From the NCBI RefSeq assembly GCF_004378355.1, contig NZ_SNUB01000035.1, forward strand, positions 1 to 36,904: DNA of 36,904 nt, in the 5' to 3' direction. The stretch comes from Psychromonas algicola. Lineage in GTDB: Bacteria > Pseudomonadota > Gammaproteobacteria > Enterobacterales > Psychromonadaceae. The position numbers and the translations under genes are program-made. The notes below the pieces were generated by a model, which searched no databases, was not told the DNA's origin, and saw only the letters and a list, made by a program, of their open reading frames with translations. This document shows, in pieces, positions 15,419-26,435 of the stretch; positions within the stretch are counted from its first letter, which is position 1; each line of letters starts with the position of its first letter.

Positions 15419-17077
15419 ATGGGTAAATGGTTTAAATCAGGCACACCGTGGATTTGGATGACAGGTGGTGCTGTAAGTTTGAGTTTAATTGCAGTAATTG
15501 GACTGTTCATATTGATTGGTTGGAGAGGGTTAAGCTTCTTCTGGCCTGCGACAGTTTATGAATTCTCAATGGAGAGTGAGCAAGGACAGAAATCAGTTTT
15601 AATCGGTGAGATTTACGATTCTGAACATGTATTAAAACAACAATTATTAGATGCAGGTGTGAAAGGCCTAGAAGATATGCCTATTTCTTTAGAGCGTTTC
15701 TTAATTAAAATTGGTAATCGTGAGTATGTAGATCTTGATTTCCAATGGATATTAGAAACCGTTATTAAAGACACTAAAGTTGCTGATAATGTTGCTGTAT
15801 TTGAGCGTACTAAAAATGGTAATTTTTACGGCTACATTGATTCAATCAATGAGGGTGAAACAAAGCTTAATCTTGAAGGGCAAGCTTTGGTAGATGAATT
15901 GAATGTGCGTATCCAACGAGCACTAGATTTTCGCGATAAAGAGCATGGTTTATTAACGGGTGATATTGGTCGAATTAACTATGATTTAGATCGTATCCGT
16001 TTAAACCAGCGTAAGTTAGAGCTAGATGGACAGTTAACAGATCAAAAAATCAGTGATTTTGCAGCACAAAGTGATGCATTAAGAGCTGAATACTTAGGAC
16101 TAGAAGCTGAATTATTTGATTATCGTGATCAAGCTAAGCGCGATAGTGTTGTTGTTCGTGATATGACTGGCCGTTTAGTGACCATGCCTTTGTCATATAT
16201 ACTTGATTTCTACCAACCAAATAATATGGGTTTCTTTGAAAAGGTAGGACACTGGTTCCATCAAGTTTATAAGTTTATAAGCAATGATCCGCGTGAAGCG
16301 AATACAGAAGGCGGTGTTTTTCCTGCTATATTCGGTACTGTATTTATGGTGATGTTAATGGCTGTTATTGTGACGCCATTTGGTGTGATTGCAGCGATTT
16401 ACTTACATGAATACGCTGCGAAAAACAGTTTCACTAAATTTATCCGTATCGCAGTAATTAACTTGGCGGGTGTACCTTCAATTGTTTACGGTGTATTTGG
16501 TTTAGGTTTCTTTGTGTATATTTTAGGTGGCAGTATTGACCAACTATTTTATCCTGAAGCATTGCCAACTCCGACCTTTGGTTCACCTGGTGTATTATGG
16601 TCAGCATTAACCTTAGCTATCTTAACGTTACCTGTTGTTATTGTTTCAACGGAAGAGGGCTTAAGCCGTATTCCAAGCACCTTACGTGAAGGTTCATTAG
16701 CATTAGGTGCAACAAAATCTGAAACCTTATGGCGTATTGTTATTCCGATGGCGAGTCCTGCTATTATGACTGGTTTAATCCTTGCTGTAGCACGTGCTGC
16801 CGGTGAAGTAGCGCCATTGATGTTGGTTGGTGTGGTTAAGATTGCCCCGACATTACCTGTTGATGGCAACTTCCCTTATTTACATCTTGATAGAAAATTC
16901 ATGCACCTTGGTTTCCATATTTACGATGTAGGTTTCCAAAGTCCAAATGTAGAAGCGGCACGTCCGTTAGTTTATGCCACTTCATTTTTATTAGTGACAG
17001 TTATCATAGGTTTAAACTTGGCGGCTATTTCAATTCGTAATAATTTACGTGAAAAATACCGTTCATTAGAGCATTAG
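15419..17077 (+). CDS. pstA: Phosphate ABC transporter permease PstA, long form
   Basis: 552 residues against about 296 in E. coli. After a membrane helix (about 14-38), a soluble segment of about 230 residues (to about 270) includes a helical, probably coiled-coil stretch near 170-240 ('LDRIRLNQRKLELDGQL', 'AQSDALRAEYLGLEAELF'). The permease core follows, with 'LAGVPSIVYGVFGLGFF' and the EAA loop 'GSLALGATKSETLWRIVIP'. It pairs with PstC in the inner membrane as the phosphate channel driven by PstB. Both permeases carry large insertions after the first helix, so the extra domains may interact with each other. The gap to pstC is 16 bases, with AGGAG before the ATG. Confidence 0.94.
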   Translation: MGKWFKSGTPWIWMTGGAVSLSLIAVIGLFILIGWRGLSFFWPATVYEFSMESEQGQKSVLIGEIYDSEHVLKQQLLDAGVKGLEDMPISLERFLIKIGNREYVDLDFQWILETVIKDTKVADNVAVFERTKNGNFYGYIDSINEGETKLNLEGQALVDELNVRIQRALDFRDKEHGLLTGDIGRINYDLDRIRLNQRKLELDGQLTDQKISDFAAQSDALRAEYLGLEAELFDYRDQAKRDSVVVRDMTGRLVTMPLSYILDFYQPNNMGFFEKVGHWFHQVYKFISNDPREANTEGGVFPAIFGTVFMVMLMAVIVTPFGVIAAIYLHEYAAKNSFTKFIRIAVINLAGVPSIVYGVFGLGFFVYILGGSIDQLFYPEALPTPTFGSPGVLWSALTLAILTLPVVIVSTEEGLSRIPSTLREGSLALGATKSETLWRIVIPMASPAIMTGLILAVARAAGEVAPLMLVGVVKIAPTLPVDGNFPYLHLDRKFMHLGFHIYDVGFQSPNVEAARPLVYATSFLLVTVIIGLNLAAISIRNNLREKYRSLEH

Positions 17078-17162
17078 TACACAACCAAAAATAAGTACTT
17101 AATACGAATATAGTTAATGAACTTGGGCACGTCAGGTGCGCGAAAATAGATTAGGAAATACA

Positions 17163-17975
17163 ATGATTGATTTATCAAACTTAAATCCAAAAAGCGATAG
17201 CTTAGAAACATTAACAGCTGAGAATACAGCGTTAGAAATTAAAAACTTAGACTTGTTTTACGGCGACAAACAAGCTTTACATAATGTATCGATGAAGATC
17301 CCTAAAGGCAAAGTAACGGCTTTTATCGGTCCATCTGGTTGTGGTAAGTCGACTTTGTTGCGTTGTATTAACCGTATGAATGATTTAGTAGAAATCTGTC
17401 GAGTGGATGGCAACATTGAACTACAAGGGATTAATATCTACGACAAGTCGGTCGATGTTGCTTCATTACGTCGTCGTATTGGTATGGTATTCCAACGTCC
17501 AAATCCATTTCCAAAATCAATCTATGAAAATGTTGTTTATGGATTACGTTTACAGGGGATTAATGATCGCCGTACGTTAGATGAAGCTTGTGAAACCTCT
17601 TTACGTGGCGCAGCCTTATGGAATGAAGTAAAAGATAGGTTACATGATAATGCCTTTGGCCTTTCTGGTGGTCAGCAGCAACGTCTTGTTATTGCTCGTG
17701 CGATTGCCATTGGTCCTGAAGTTTTATTGTTAGATGAACCAACATCAGCACTTGACCCAATCTCTACATTAACTATCGAAGAGTTAATTACCGAGCTTAA
17801 GAAAAAATTTACCGTTGTGATTGTAACGCATAACATGCAACAAGCGGCGCGTGTATCAGATCAAACAGCCTTTATGTACATGGGTAAACTGATTGAATAT
17901 TCAGATACTAATACGCTATTCACTTCGCCTAAACAAAAACAAACCGAAGATTACATTACCGGCCGTTACGGTTAG
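17163..17975 (+). CDS. pstB: Phosphate ABC transporter ATPase PstB
   Basis: 270 residues from the ATG at 17163, which has AGGA 6 bases upstream; a GTG at 17136 is in frame but lacks a ribosome site. Walker A 'GPSGCGKST' is at 56-64, the ABC signature 'LSGGQQQR' and Walker B '[12 protein letters not shown]' follow, and the H-loop histidine is in '[12 protein letters not shown]'. '[13 protein letters not shown]' is the PstB-specific Q-loop region. It powers phosphate import through PstA-PstC and takes part, with PhoU, in silencing PhoR when phosphate is plentiful. The gap after pstA is 85 bases, the largest in the operon, with no terminator seen. Confidence 0.97.
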   Translation: MIDLSNLNPKSDSLETLTAENTALEIKNLDLFYGDKQALHNVSMKIPKGKVTAFIGPSGCGKSTLLRCINRMNDLVEICRVDGNIELQGINIYDKSVDVASLRRRIGMVFQRPNPFPKSIYENVVYGLRLQGINDRRTLDEACETSLRGAALWNEVKDRLHDNAFGLSGGQQQRLVIARAIAIGPEVLLLDEPTSALDPISTLTIEELITELKKKFTVVIVTHNMQQAARVSDQTAFMYMGKLIEYSDTNTLFTSPKQKQTEDYITGRYG

Positions 17976-17988
17976 ATAAGGAAATAAC

Positions 17989-18693
17989 ATGGAAAATTTA
18001 AACATAAACCGTCATATTTCAGGTCAATTCAATAATGAACTTGAAAGTGTGCGTAACCAAATTATGCAAATGGGGGGCCTTATTGAACAGCAGTTAGCAG
18101 ATGCGCTAACTGCAATGGCCGATAATGATCTTGAATTAGCACGTAAAGTGATTGTTAAAGATAACGACGTAAATCTGTTTGAAACTAAAGTGGATCAAGA
18201 CTGCTCACAAATCATCGCGAAAAGACAGCCTGCTGCGAGTGATTTACGTTTGATCTTAACTATTATGAAAACAGTAACTGAATTAGAGCGTGTTGGTGAT
18301 AGCGTAACATCAATTGCTAAAATGATTATCGAGAATCATGGTCAGAAAGTACCGTCTTTAATCGGTCTTGAAAACATGGGACAAATCGTTTTAAAAATGT
18401 TACATAATGCATTGGATGCTTTTACTCGTTTAGACTTACATACTGCGATTTCTGTGCATAATGAAGATAAAAAAGTAAATCGCCAATATGAGAGTATTTT
18501 ACGTGAATTAATGACTTTCATGATGGAAGATCCTCGTTCAGTGCCATTTGTTTTAAAAGTACTTGCATCTGCTCGTGCCATTGAACGTATTGGTGACCGA
18601 TGCCAAAACATCTGTGAGCAAGTTATTTACCTAGTGAAAGGTATTGATGTACGCCATGCCACTGAAGAAGAAATAAACTCACTAATTGAATAA
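17989..18693 (+). CDS. phoU: Phosphate regulatory protein PhoU
   Basis: 234 residues, all helical, two similar three-helix bundles. Each bundle carries the metal-binding ExxxD element: 'ELERVGDSVTSI' and 'AIERIGDRCQNICEQ'. PhoU links the phosphate transporter to the PhoR sensor kinase and represses the Pho regulon when phosphate is sufficient. It is the last gene of the pst operon, 13 bases after pstB, with AAGGA before the ATG, and is followed by a strong terminator. Confidence 0.97.
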   Translation: MENLNINRHISGQFNNELESVRNQIMQMGGLIEQQLADALTAMADNDLELARKVIVKDNDVNLFETKVDQDCSQIIAKRQPAASDLRLILTIMKTVTELERVGDSVTSIAKMIIENHGQKVPSLIGLENMGQIVLKMLHNALDAFTRLDLHTAISVHNEDKKVNRQYESILRELMTFMMEDPRSVPFVLKVLASARAIERIGDRCQNICEQVIYLVKGIDVRHATEEEINSLIE

Positions 18694-18730
18694 CAGTATT
18701 GATAAACTAACCGTTCATCAATATTTAGTT

Positions 18731-18768
18731 AAAAAGCAGAGCCAAATTTATTTGTCTCTGCTTTTTTT
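18731..18768 (+). terminator. Intrinsic terminator after phoU
   Basis: AAAAAGCAGAG (18731-18741) pairs perfectly with CTCTGCTTTTT (18756-18766), loop of 14 bases, T run to 18768. It ends the pst operon. Confidence 0.92.
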
Positions 18769-18820
18769 ATGAACGATTTTTGAAGATTGTTAGCTGACAA
18801 GCGCTAATACTGTATTTTCA

Positions 18821-18849
18821 TTGGTAACAGGTATTTCATAAGGTATACT
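18821..18849 (+). promoter_or_regulatory. Candidate sigma-70 promoter for queA
   Basis: TTGGTA (18821-18826) and TATACT (18844-18849) are separated by 17 bases, four and five of six bases matching the consensus hexamers. The spacing and the position, 28 bases ahead of the queA ATG and after the phoU terminator, make this a likely start of the queA-tgt transcript. Confidence 0.55.
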
Positions 18850-18877
18850 GCGCGTTTTATTTTGCTGGAACCGTTAC

Positions 18878-19936
18878 ATGAAAGTTGCTGATTTTTCTTT
18901 TCACCTTCCCGAAGAATTAATTGCGCGTTACCCAACGCCAGAGCGTACTAATAGCCGTTTACTTTCATTAGAAGCTAATTCAGGTGAATTAAGCCATCTA
19001 CACTTTACTGATATTATCGATTTAATTAATGAAGATGATTTACTTATCTTTAATGATACTCGCGTTATTCCTGCTCGTTTGTTTGGCACCAAGGAAACAG
19101 GAGGAAAAATCGAAGTGTTAGTAGAACGAGTTTTAGATGAACAATCTTTCCTTGCTCACGTTCGCAGCTCTAAATCACCAAAACCAGGCTGTAAATTATT
19201 ATTAGAAAATGATGTTAATGCGGTAATGGTACAACGCCAAGGCCCATTATTTGAAATCAAAGTAGACAGTGATGAAAGTGTTTTACAGATATTAGAGCGT
19301 ATCGGGCATATGCCTTTACCGCCTTATATTGACCGACCTGATGAAGACGCGGATAAAGAACGTTACCAAACGGTTTATAATAAAAACCCGGGAGCGGTGG
19401 CTGCACCCACAGCAGGTTTACACTTTGATCAAGTTATCTTAGATAAGTTAACTGCAAAAGGTGTCGACTTTGCTTTTGTTACTTTGCATGTTGGCGCAGG
19501 CACTTTCCAACCAGTGAAAGTAGATAATATCCTCGATCATCAAATGCACAGTGAATATGCTGAAGTGTCTCAACAAGTGGTTGATAAAATTAAAGCAACT
19601 AAAGCGGCTGGCGGGCGAGTGATTGCTGTTGGTACAACCTCTGTACGCTCCGTTGAAAGTGCTGCGAGTGTTACTTTAGCGAAAGGATTGCCATTAGTGC
19701 CGTTCTTCTCGGAAACCAGCATCTTTATTTATCCGGGTTACGAGTTTCAAATTGTTGATGCTATGGTCACTAATTTCCATCTTTCAGAATCAACACTGCT
19801 TATGTTAGTGAGCGCGTTTTCTGGAAAAGATAATATAGACAAGGCTTACCAAACCGCTATTGCTAATCAATATCGATTCTTTAGTTATGGTGACGCCATG
19901 TTTTTAACAAAAAAAACAAGTAATGAAAGTGAATAA
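18878..19936 (+). CDS. queA: S-adenosylmethionine:tRNA ribosyltransferase-isomerase QueA
   Basis: 352 residues, normal length. QueA transfers and rearranges the ribosyl part of SAM onto preQ1 at position 34 of tRNAs with GUN anticodons, giving epoxyqueuosine. Family sequence is clear throughout: '[20 protein letters not shown]', '[19 protein letters not shown]', '[17 protein letters not shown]' and '[15 protein letters not shown]'. It precedes tgt, which inserts preQ1 and so acts just before QueA in the pathway. The gap to tgt is 132 bases and holds repeats that may be a second promoter. Confidence 0.97.
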   Translation: MKVADFSFHLPEELIARYPTPERTNSRLLSLEANSGELSHLHFTDIIDLINEDDLLIFNDTRVIPARLFGTKETGGKIEVLVERVLDEQSFLAHVRSSKSPKPGCKLLLENDVNAVMVQRQGPLFEIKVDSDESVLQILERIGHMPLPPYIDRPDEDADKERYQTVYNKNPGAVAAPTAGLHFDQVILDKLTAKGVDFAFVTLHVGAGTFQPVKVDNILDHQMHSEYAEVSQQVVDKIKATKAAGGRVIAVGTTSVRSVESAASVTLAKGLPLVPFFSETSIFIYPGYEFQIVDAMVTNFHLSESTLLMLVSAFSGKDNIDKAYQTAIANQYRFFSYGDAMFLTKKTSNESE

Positions 19937-19996
19937 AATAATTTATATCAACTTTTATTATTTTTTTGAGCCTTATCATTAGCTAAATTGATAAGC

Positions 19997-21193
<1,197 letters not shown>

Positions 21194-21244
21194 TTACAAA
21201 ACAACTATTCATTAGTTTAATTTTTATACAATAAAGGATATAAC

Positions 21245-21583
21245 ATGAGTTTATTTATCTCTCAAGCACACGCAGCAGCAGAAGGCGCACCAGCAGATGG
21301 CGGCGGCATGCAAATGATTTTTATGTTGATTGTTTTCGGTGCAGTTTTCTATTTTATGATTTACCGTCCACAAGCTCGTCGTGCAAAAGAGCATAAAAAC
21401 CTGATGGAAGCAATTTCAAAAGGTGATGAAGTGTTAACAACGGGTGGTTTAATTGGTCGCGTTACAAAAATCAGCGCTGATACTCCATACGTTCGCGTAG
21501 AGTTAAATGAAAACAACTCTATCGTAATCAAAAAAGATTTTATTACAGCTGTACTACCTACAGATACAATTAAATCAATCTAA
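21245..21583 (+). CDS. yajC: Sec translocase accessory subunit YajC
   Basis: 112 residues. One membrane helix (about 23-40, 'MIFMLIVFGAVFYFMIY') is followed by 'RPQARRAKEHKNLMEAI' and a small SH3-like cytoplasmic domain ('GDEVLTTGGLIGRVTKI'). YajC associates with SecD-SecF and SecYEG. The alanine- and glycine-rich N-terminus before the helix is usual. AAGGA about 6 bases before the ATG is a good ribosome site. A terminator-like hairpin separates it from secD. Confidence 0.97.
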   Translation: MSLFISQAHAAAEGAPADGGGMQMIFMLIVFGAVFYFMIYRPQARRAKEHKNLMEAISKGDEVLTTGGLIGRVTKISADTPYVRVELNENNSIVIKKDFITAVLPTDTIKSI

Positions 21584-21588
21584 ATGAG

Positions 21589-21613
21589 AAGGGCAGGTTT
21601 ACCTGCCTTTTTT
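21589..21613 (+). terminator. Terminator-like hairpin between yajC and secD
   Basis: GGCAGG (21592-21597) pairs with CCTGCC (21602-21607) around TTTA, flanked by AAG before and six T after (21608-21613). It lies inside the yajC-secD interval only 62 bases long, so full termination is unlikely; it may lower secDF transcription relative to yajC or stabilise the yajC 3' end. Confidence 0.75.
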
Positions 21614-21645
21614 ATTGCCTTTAGCGTCAAATAAAGGACATTATC

Positions 21646-23508
21646 GTGTTAAATAAATATCCTCTTTGGAAGTACTTATTACTAGGATTCATCGTATTAT
21701 TTACTTTAGTTTATGCAGCTCCAAACCTTTATGGTGAAGATCCCGCTGTACAAGTTTCTGCCACACGTGGTGCTAAAGTTGAACTATCTACTTTAGGTAA
21801 AGTACAAGACATCTTAAGTAAAGTTAACATTTCTCCAAAATCGACAGTATTAGAAAACGGACAAATTTTAGTGCGATTATCTTCAAGTGAAGATCAATTA
21901 ATTGCACGTGAATCAATCAGCGAACAAATCGGTGATGGGTTTGTAACTGCGTTAAACTTAGCTCCTGCGACACCTGATTGGTTAGCAGCGATTGGCGGAG
22001 AACCTTTAAAACTCGGTCTTGACCTTCGTGGTGGTGTGCACTTCTTAATGGAAGTGGATATGGATGAAGCCATCAGTAAAGAACAAGAGCAAATGGTTCA
22101 AGATTTACGCAGTGAATTACGTGAACAAAAAATACGTTTTCGTGGTATTGAAAAAGCCTCTTCTGAAACAGGTGTGATCCTTCGTTTTACTTCTCAAGAT
22201 ATCTTAGACAGTGCCGTTGATTACCTAAAACCAATTAACCCAGGTTTTGTATTCGATGAAAGTGAAAATGGCGGCGTTTATTACTTAACTATCTCAATGA
22301 CTGAAGCAAAATTAGCGTCAGCTAAAAAAGATGCGCTAGACCAGAACTTAAGCATTTTACGTAATCGTGTTAATGAATTAGGTGTTGCTGAGCCATTAGT
22401 GCAACGTCAAGGTACTGACCGTATCGTCGTTGAGCTACCTGGTATCCAAGATACTGCTCGAGCAAAAGAAATTTTGGGCGCGACAGCAACGTTAGAATTT
22501 CACCCTGTAGATTCTGATACTGATGTGTCGGATGCATTAGCGGGTCGTATTCCAGCTTCTTCTGCACTTTACCAAGAAAGAGATGGTCGTCCTGTTGTTA
22601 TCAAGAAAAAAATAATCTTAACGGGTAATCATATCGTTGATGCACAATCGAGCACTGACGAATACGGTAGTGCACAGGTAAATATTTCTTTAGATTCTCA
22701 AGGCGGCAGTAAAATGTCTCGCTTTACTAAAGATAATATCGGTAAACCAATGGCAACGTTGTTTATTGAATATTTACCAACAGGTAAAAAGAAAGCAAAC
22801 GGTAAGTCTGAAACTGAGAAGCGTATTGAAGTCGCTAATGTTGCAACCATTCAAGCGCAATTGGGTCGTAGCTTCCGTATTACTGGATTAGATAATGCAG
22901 CTGAAGCACATAACTTAGCTTTATTATTACGTGCTGGTGCTTTAACCGCGCCAATTCAAATCGTTGAAGAACGTACGATTGGTCCAAGCTTGGGTCAACA
23001 AAATATCGATAACGGTATGAAAGCCATGATTTACGGGCTAATCGCTGTTGTCTTATTTATGTTTATTTATTACCGCAAATTTGGTGCTGTAGCGAATGCT
23101 GCATTGGTGTTCAATATCATCATGATTGTTGGTCTAATGTCTATGATCCCTGGGGCAACATTAACCTTGCCGGGTATCGCAGGTATTGTATTAACAATCG
23201 GTATGGCCGTTGATGCTAACGTACTTATTTTTGAACGTATTCGTGAAGAGCTACAAGCAGGTAAGTCTGTACAACGTGCAATTAATGAAGGTTATTCAAA
23301 TGCACTTTCTACGATTGCCGATGCCAATATTACTACTTTTATCACGGCGATTATTTTGTTTGCTGTTGGTACAGGTGCGATTAAAGGTTTCGCAGTAACG
23401 CTTGCAATTGGTATCTTAACTTCAATGTTTACATCTATCTTCGGTACACGTGCGATTGTTAATGCACTGTGGGGTGGACGTAATGATATTAAAAAACTTT
23501 CTATATAA
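21646..23508 (+). CDS. secD: Protein translocase subunit SecD
   Basis: 620 residues. It starts at GTG (21646) with AAGGA 9 bases upstream; the following [12 protein letters not shown] is the family N-terminus. A membrane helix at about 8-26 precedes the large periplasmic P1 domain, with '[18 protein letters not shown]' (about 123-140). A cluster of five helices follows from about 460, including '[18 protein letters not shown]' and '[18 protein letters not shown]', the RND-type proton-relay signature. With SecF it uses proton motive force to pull proteins through SecYEG. It is 12 bases from secF, a co-translated pair. Confidence 0.97.
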   Translation: MLNKYPLWKYLLLGFIVLFTLVYAAPNLYGEDPAVQVSATRGAKVELSTLGKVQDILSKVNISPKSTVLENGQILVRLSSSEDQLIARESISEQIGDGFVTALNLAPATPDWLAAIGGEPLKLGLDLRGGVHFLMEVDMDEAISKEQEQMVQDLRSELREQKIRFRGIEKASSETGVILRFTSQDILDSAVDYLKPINPGFVFDESENGGVYYLTISMTEAKLASAKKDALDQNLSILRNRVNELGVAEPLVQRQGTDRIVVELPGIQDTARAKEILGATATLEFHPVDSDTDVSDALAGRIPASSALYQERDGRPVVIKKKIILTGNHIVDAQSSTDEYGSAQVNISLDSQGGSKMSRFTKDNIGKPMATLFIEYLPTGKKKANGKSETEKRIEVANVATIQAQLGRSFRITGLDNAAEAHNLALLLRAGALTAPIQIVEERTIGPSLGQQNIDNGMKAMIYGLIAVVLFMFIYYRKFGAVANAALVFNIIMIVGLMSMIPGATLTLPGIAGIVLTIGMAVDANVLIFERIREELQAGKSVQRAINEGYSNALSTIADANITTFITAIILFAVGTGAIKGFAVTLAIGILTSMFTSIFGTRAIVNALWGGRNDIKKLSI

Positions 23509-23520
23509 GCTGAGCTCATT

Positions 23521-24468
23521 ATGTTTGAATTAATTAAATCGAAGCAAACTATTAGCTTCATGAAATATGCAAAACCAGCCACTTGGCTTTCAATGTTACT
23601 TATTGTTATCTCAATTGGTTCATTAAGTACTAACTGGTTAAATTGGGGTTTAGATTTCACTGGCGGTACATTAATCGAAGTGGGCTTTCAACAACCTGCT
23701 AATTTAGTAGAACTACGTACAACGTTAAGCGATGCAGACTTTCCTGATGCGGTTGTTCAGCATTTTGGCAGTAGCCATGAAGTGATGGTGCGTTTAGCTC
23801 CTCGTGAAGGCGTTAAAGGTGAAGTGATTGGTACGCAAGTATTAAACGCATTAACTGCAGCAGATTTTGGTGACGTAGATATGCGTCGTATCGAGTTTGT
23901 TGGTCCAAATGTTGGTGAAGAGCTTGCTGAAAATGGTGGTATCGCCATTATTATCGCGTTAGTTTGTATCATGCTTTACGTTAGTATGCGTTTTGAATGG
24001 CGACTAGCAATGGGCTCTGTGTTAGCACTAGCTCACGATATTATTATTACTTTAGGTGTTTTCTCTTTATTTCAAATAGAATTCGACTTAACAGTATTAG
24101 CGGCATTATTAGCCGTAGTGGGTTACTCGCTGAATGATACGATCGTTGTATTTGACCGTATTCGTGAAAACTTCAGAAGTATTGTTACTGCAACGCCAGA
24201 AGACATTGTTGACCAATCGTTAACACAAACGTTAAGCCGTACCATTATTACTTCTAGCACAACTATCTTTGTATTGATTTCATTGTTTGTTGTAGGTGGT
24301 GCGTTAATACATGGTTTTGCAACCGCATTATTAATTGGTGTGGGCGTTGGTACTTATTCTTCAATTTACGTGGCCAGTGCATTAGCCATTAAATTAGGCA
24401 TTTCGCGTGATCATATGATCCCTGAAGTGGTTGAAAAAGAAGGTGCGGATCAAGATCCAATCATGTAA
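23521..24468 (+). CDS. secF: Protein translocase subunit SecF
   Basis: 315 residues. The first helix is at about 20-38, followed by the conserved 'NWGLDFTGGTLIEV' and a short periplasmic domain. Five C-terminal helices carry 'VGYSLNDTIVVFDRIREN', equivalent to the proton-pathway segment of SecD. It works as a heterodimer with SecD and YajC on the Sec channel. The acidic C-terminus 'VVEKEGADQDP' is unremarkable. A strong terminator follows. Confidence 0.97.
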   Translation: MFELIKSKQTISFMKYAKPATWLSMLLIVISIGSLSTNWLNWGLDFTGGTLIEVGFQQPANLVELRTTLSDADFPDAVVQHFGSSHEVMVRLAPREGVKGEVIGTQVLNALTAADFGDVDMRRIEFVGPNVGEELAENGGIAIIIALVCIMLYVSMRFEWRLAMGSVLALAHDIIITLGVFSLFQIEFDLTVLAALLAVVGYSLNDTIVVFDRIRENFRSIVTATPEDIVDQSLTQTLSRTIITSSTTIFVLISLFVVGGALIHGFATALLIGVGVGTYSSIYVASALAIKLGISRDHMIPEVVEKEGADQDPIM

Positions 24469-24498
24469 TTTCAGCTTAAGATAAAACATTAATCTTTC

Positions 24499-24527
24499 AA
24501 AAAAGCACTGCATCGCAGTGCTTTTTT
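24499..24527 (+). terminator. Intrinsic terminator after secF
   Basis: GCACTGC (24505-24511) pairs perfectly with GCAGTGC (24515-24521) around ATC, with six A before and six T after. It closes the yajC-secD-secF operon. Confidence 0.93.
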
Positions 24528-24648
24528 GTATGTAATAGGGTAGTTTTTTGCTTTAAATGTCTGATTAAGTAGATAATTCAATTGCTAAAACTTTACATTA
24601 ATAAGGATATAGTACACTCTTAAAGTTCTTGTTTATAAGGGCTTAACC

Positions 24649-25554
24649 ATGCGATTATCTTTTAACAAATTAGCTATACTCTTCTCTGTTATCATTTTGA
24701 CTGCTTGTTCAAATACTAAGAACCAAAGCTACACACTAGAAGCCACGGGAAATGGAAGTTCAGTTTTCCCCCTCGCGACACCGATACAGGTTTCCTATCA
24801 AGACGAAGTTAAATTATTACGTCTTAACCAACTGATTGCTGACGAATCTAAAGTCGATGATAAGCAACGTGCTATCTTATTGTATGAACGTGGTTTGATT
24901 TACGACCGCATTGGTTTAACTGCACATAGCCGTTATGACTTTACACAATCTATCAATGTCGACCCTAGCTTTGCAGATGCTTACAACTCTTTAGGCGTGT
25001 ATTTATTAATGGCTGGCGATTATGATGAAGCCTTTGATGCTTTTGATTCTGCAATCGAGTTATCTGATAACCTCGAATACAGTTACTTGCATCGTGCGAT
25101 TGGTCTTTCATTGGTTGAACGCTTTGATGGAGCTCAACAAGATATTGAGCATTTCTATCAGCTTGATCCCACTGACCCATACCGTGCGTTATGGCGTTAC
25201 AGAATTAACTTTCTGATTGACCCTAAGCTCGCATTAGAACAAATCAGACAGGCACAACCAGCGGCAGAAGATAAACGTTTTGCATGGGCAATAGTGAGTG
25301 TGATCAACGGTAAAATCACCGAAGAGCAATTCTTTGATAATGTAGCAAATGGTGTGAAAACTAATGAAGAATTAGCACATCGTTTATCTGAAGCTTATTA
25401 CTACCTTGCACATTGGCATATGAATAATAACAATCTAACTAAAGGGCTTTATTACTTGAAACTAAGTATTGCTGGTAGTGTGAAAGACTTCATTGAATAC
25501 AAATATGCATTATTAGAGTTAAAGAATATACAAATTAAATTACAGCAATTGTAA
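24649..25554 (+). CDS. nlpI: NlpI-like TPR lipoprotein
   Basis: 301 residues against 294 in E. coli. An N-terminal lipoprotein signal ends in the lipobox LTAC at about 18-21, so residue 21 is the lipidated cysteine. It is followed by TPR-type helices: 'RAILLYERGLIYDRIGL', 'ADAYNSLGVYLLMAGDYDEA' and 'EYSYLHRAIGLSLVERFDGA'. In E. coli NlpI is an outer-membrane adaptor that binds peptidoglycan hydrolases and delivers MepS to the protease Prc. The gene is a single transcription unit, with a promoter region after the secF terminator and its own strong terminator. Confidence 0.93.
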   Translation: MRLSFNKLAILFSVIILTACSNTKNQSYTLEATGNGSSVFPLATPIQVSYQDEVKLLRLNQLIADESKVDDKQRAILLYERGLIYDRIGLTAHSRYDFTQSINVDPSFADAYNSLGVYLLMAGDYDEAFDAFDSAIELSDNLEYSYLHRAIGLSLVERFDGAQQDIEHFYQLDPTDPYRALWRYRINFLIDPKLALEQIRQAQPAAEDKRFAWAIVSVINGKITEEQFFDNVANGVKTNEELAHRLSEAYYYLAHWHMNNNNLTKGLYYLKLSIAGSVKDFIEYKYALLELKNIQIKLQQL

Positions 25555-25603
25555 TCAATACTTATGAGCCAGTTTAATGTCTTGTAATAGCAACTAAACT
25601 GAA

Positions 25604-25636
25604 CTAAAAAGCTCACTCCGGTGAGCTTTTTAGTTT
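25604..25636. terminator. Bidirectional terminator between nlpI and the amidotransferase pseudogene
   Basis: CTAAAAAGCTCAC (25604-25616) pairs with GTGAGCTTTTTAG (25621-25633) around TCCG; the outer AA/TT extends the stem to 15 pairs. It is symmetric, with A-rich and T-rich flanks on both sides, and lies between convergent genes, so it can serve both strands. Confidence 0.9.
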
Positions 25637-25669
25637 CATTGCTCTATCTTATCCCTAGAATTATAGTGA

Positions 25670-26370
25670 TTATTTGGCAAATAAAAACTCACTAACAAAA
25701 TGGTTAAAGGTTAAATTATCTATCTTAATGTCTTCTGCTATTGTCGCAGCTTCAATTTTATCTTGTTGGAATATATCTTTACGTTGCGAAAGTAAGGCAT
25801 TAAAAAAAGCTGCTGTAAATTCAGGGTGACCTTGTACTGTTAAGACTTTATCTTGATATCTCGTCATGTAATGAGGGCAAAACTCATTTCCAGCGAGTAC
25901 TTCGAAATCAGTTCCTACTCTAGTAACTTGATCTTGATGAATAGCAATTAACTTCATCTTTTGACCCGATGCTAACTCACCTATATTTTGATTTAATAAT
26001 ACATCATAAGCGCCTAATCCCCATCCTCTCTTTGTTTTTCTACCTTTCCGCCAAGCGCATAATTAATCACTTGATGACCAAAGCAAATACCATATAATTT
26101 TCTTTTAGTGTGAAAAGCAGATTGAATAAAAGCCGTTAAATCTTTAACCCAATTTAAATTATCATTCACGCCTGATGGGCTTCCTCCAATGATATAAACA
26201 TCACATTCATTACTAAACTTAGGAAACTCATTGCGTTGATAAACATTCCAAATTTTAACTGAAGCATAGGCATCTAAGAGGTAATGCATTTTTAAACAGT
26301 CGCTGTAATCGCCGAATTCTTCGATAAGCTTTGCAGGAACGTCACCACATAATAAAATTCCAATTTTCAT
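25670..26370 (-). pseudogene. Class I glutamine amidotransferase (GMP synthase-like), frameshifted
   Basis: Two pieces of one protein lie in different frames. The first (26370-26014, 118 residues) has 'KIGILLCGDVPAKLIEEFGDYSD', 'YIIGGSPSGVND' and the nucleophile elbow 'YGICFGHQVINYALGGKV', then runs to a premature TAG at 26016. The second frame resumes at once with 'WGLGAYDV' and continues through 'IAIHQDQV' and the catalytic histidine of 'VQGHPEF' to 25670. The shift falls in a short AGAGAGG tract (minus strand, 26025-26031); two extra or one missing base explains it. Both catalytic residues survive in separate pieces. The family cleaves glutamine or handles gamma-glutamyl groups; the substrate is unknown. 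A sequencing error cannot be excluded. Confidence 0.8.
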
Positions 26371-26435
26371 ATTTATTCGCTCTTTTTTTAAATGACGAGG
26401 GCCTGACTCAATGAGCTCAGACCCTATAAAAGACG

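Noticed and set aside
19972-19995. Terminator between queA and tgt
   Set aside because: CTTATCA/TGATAAG form a 7-pair stem, but it is AT-rich and followed by CCTATTTTA, without a T run.
23292-23660. 122-codon minus-strand frame across the secD-secF junction
   Set aside because: Both overlapping genes are strongly conserved on the plus strand; the frame is a by-product of their codon use.
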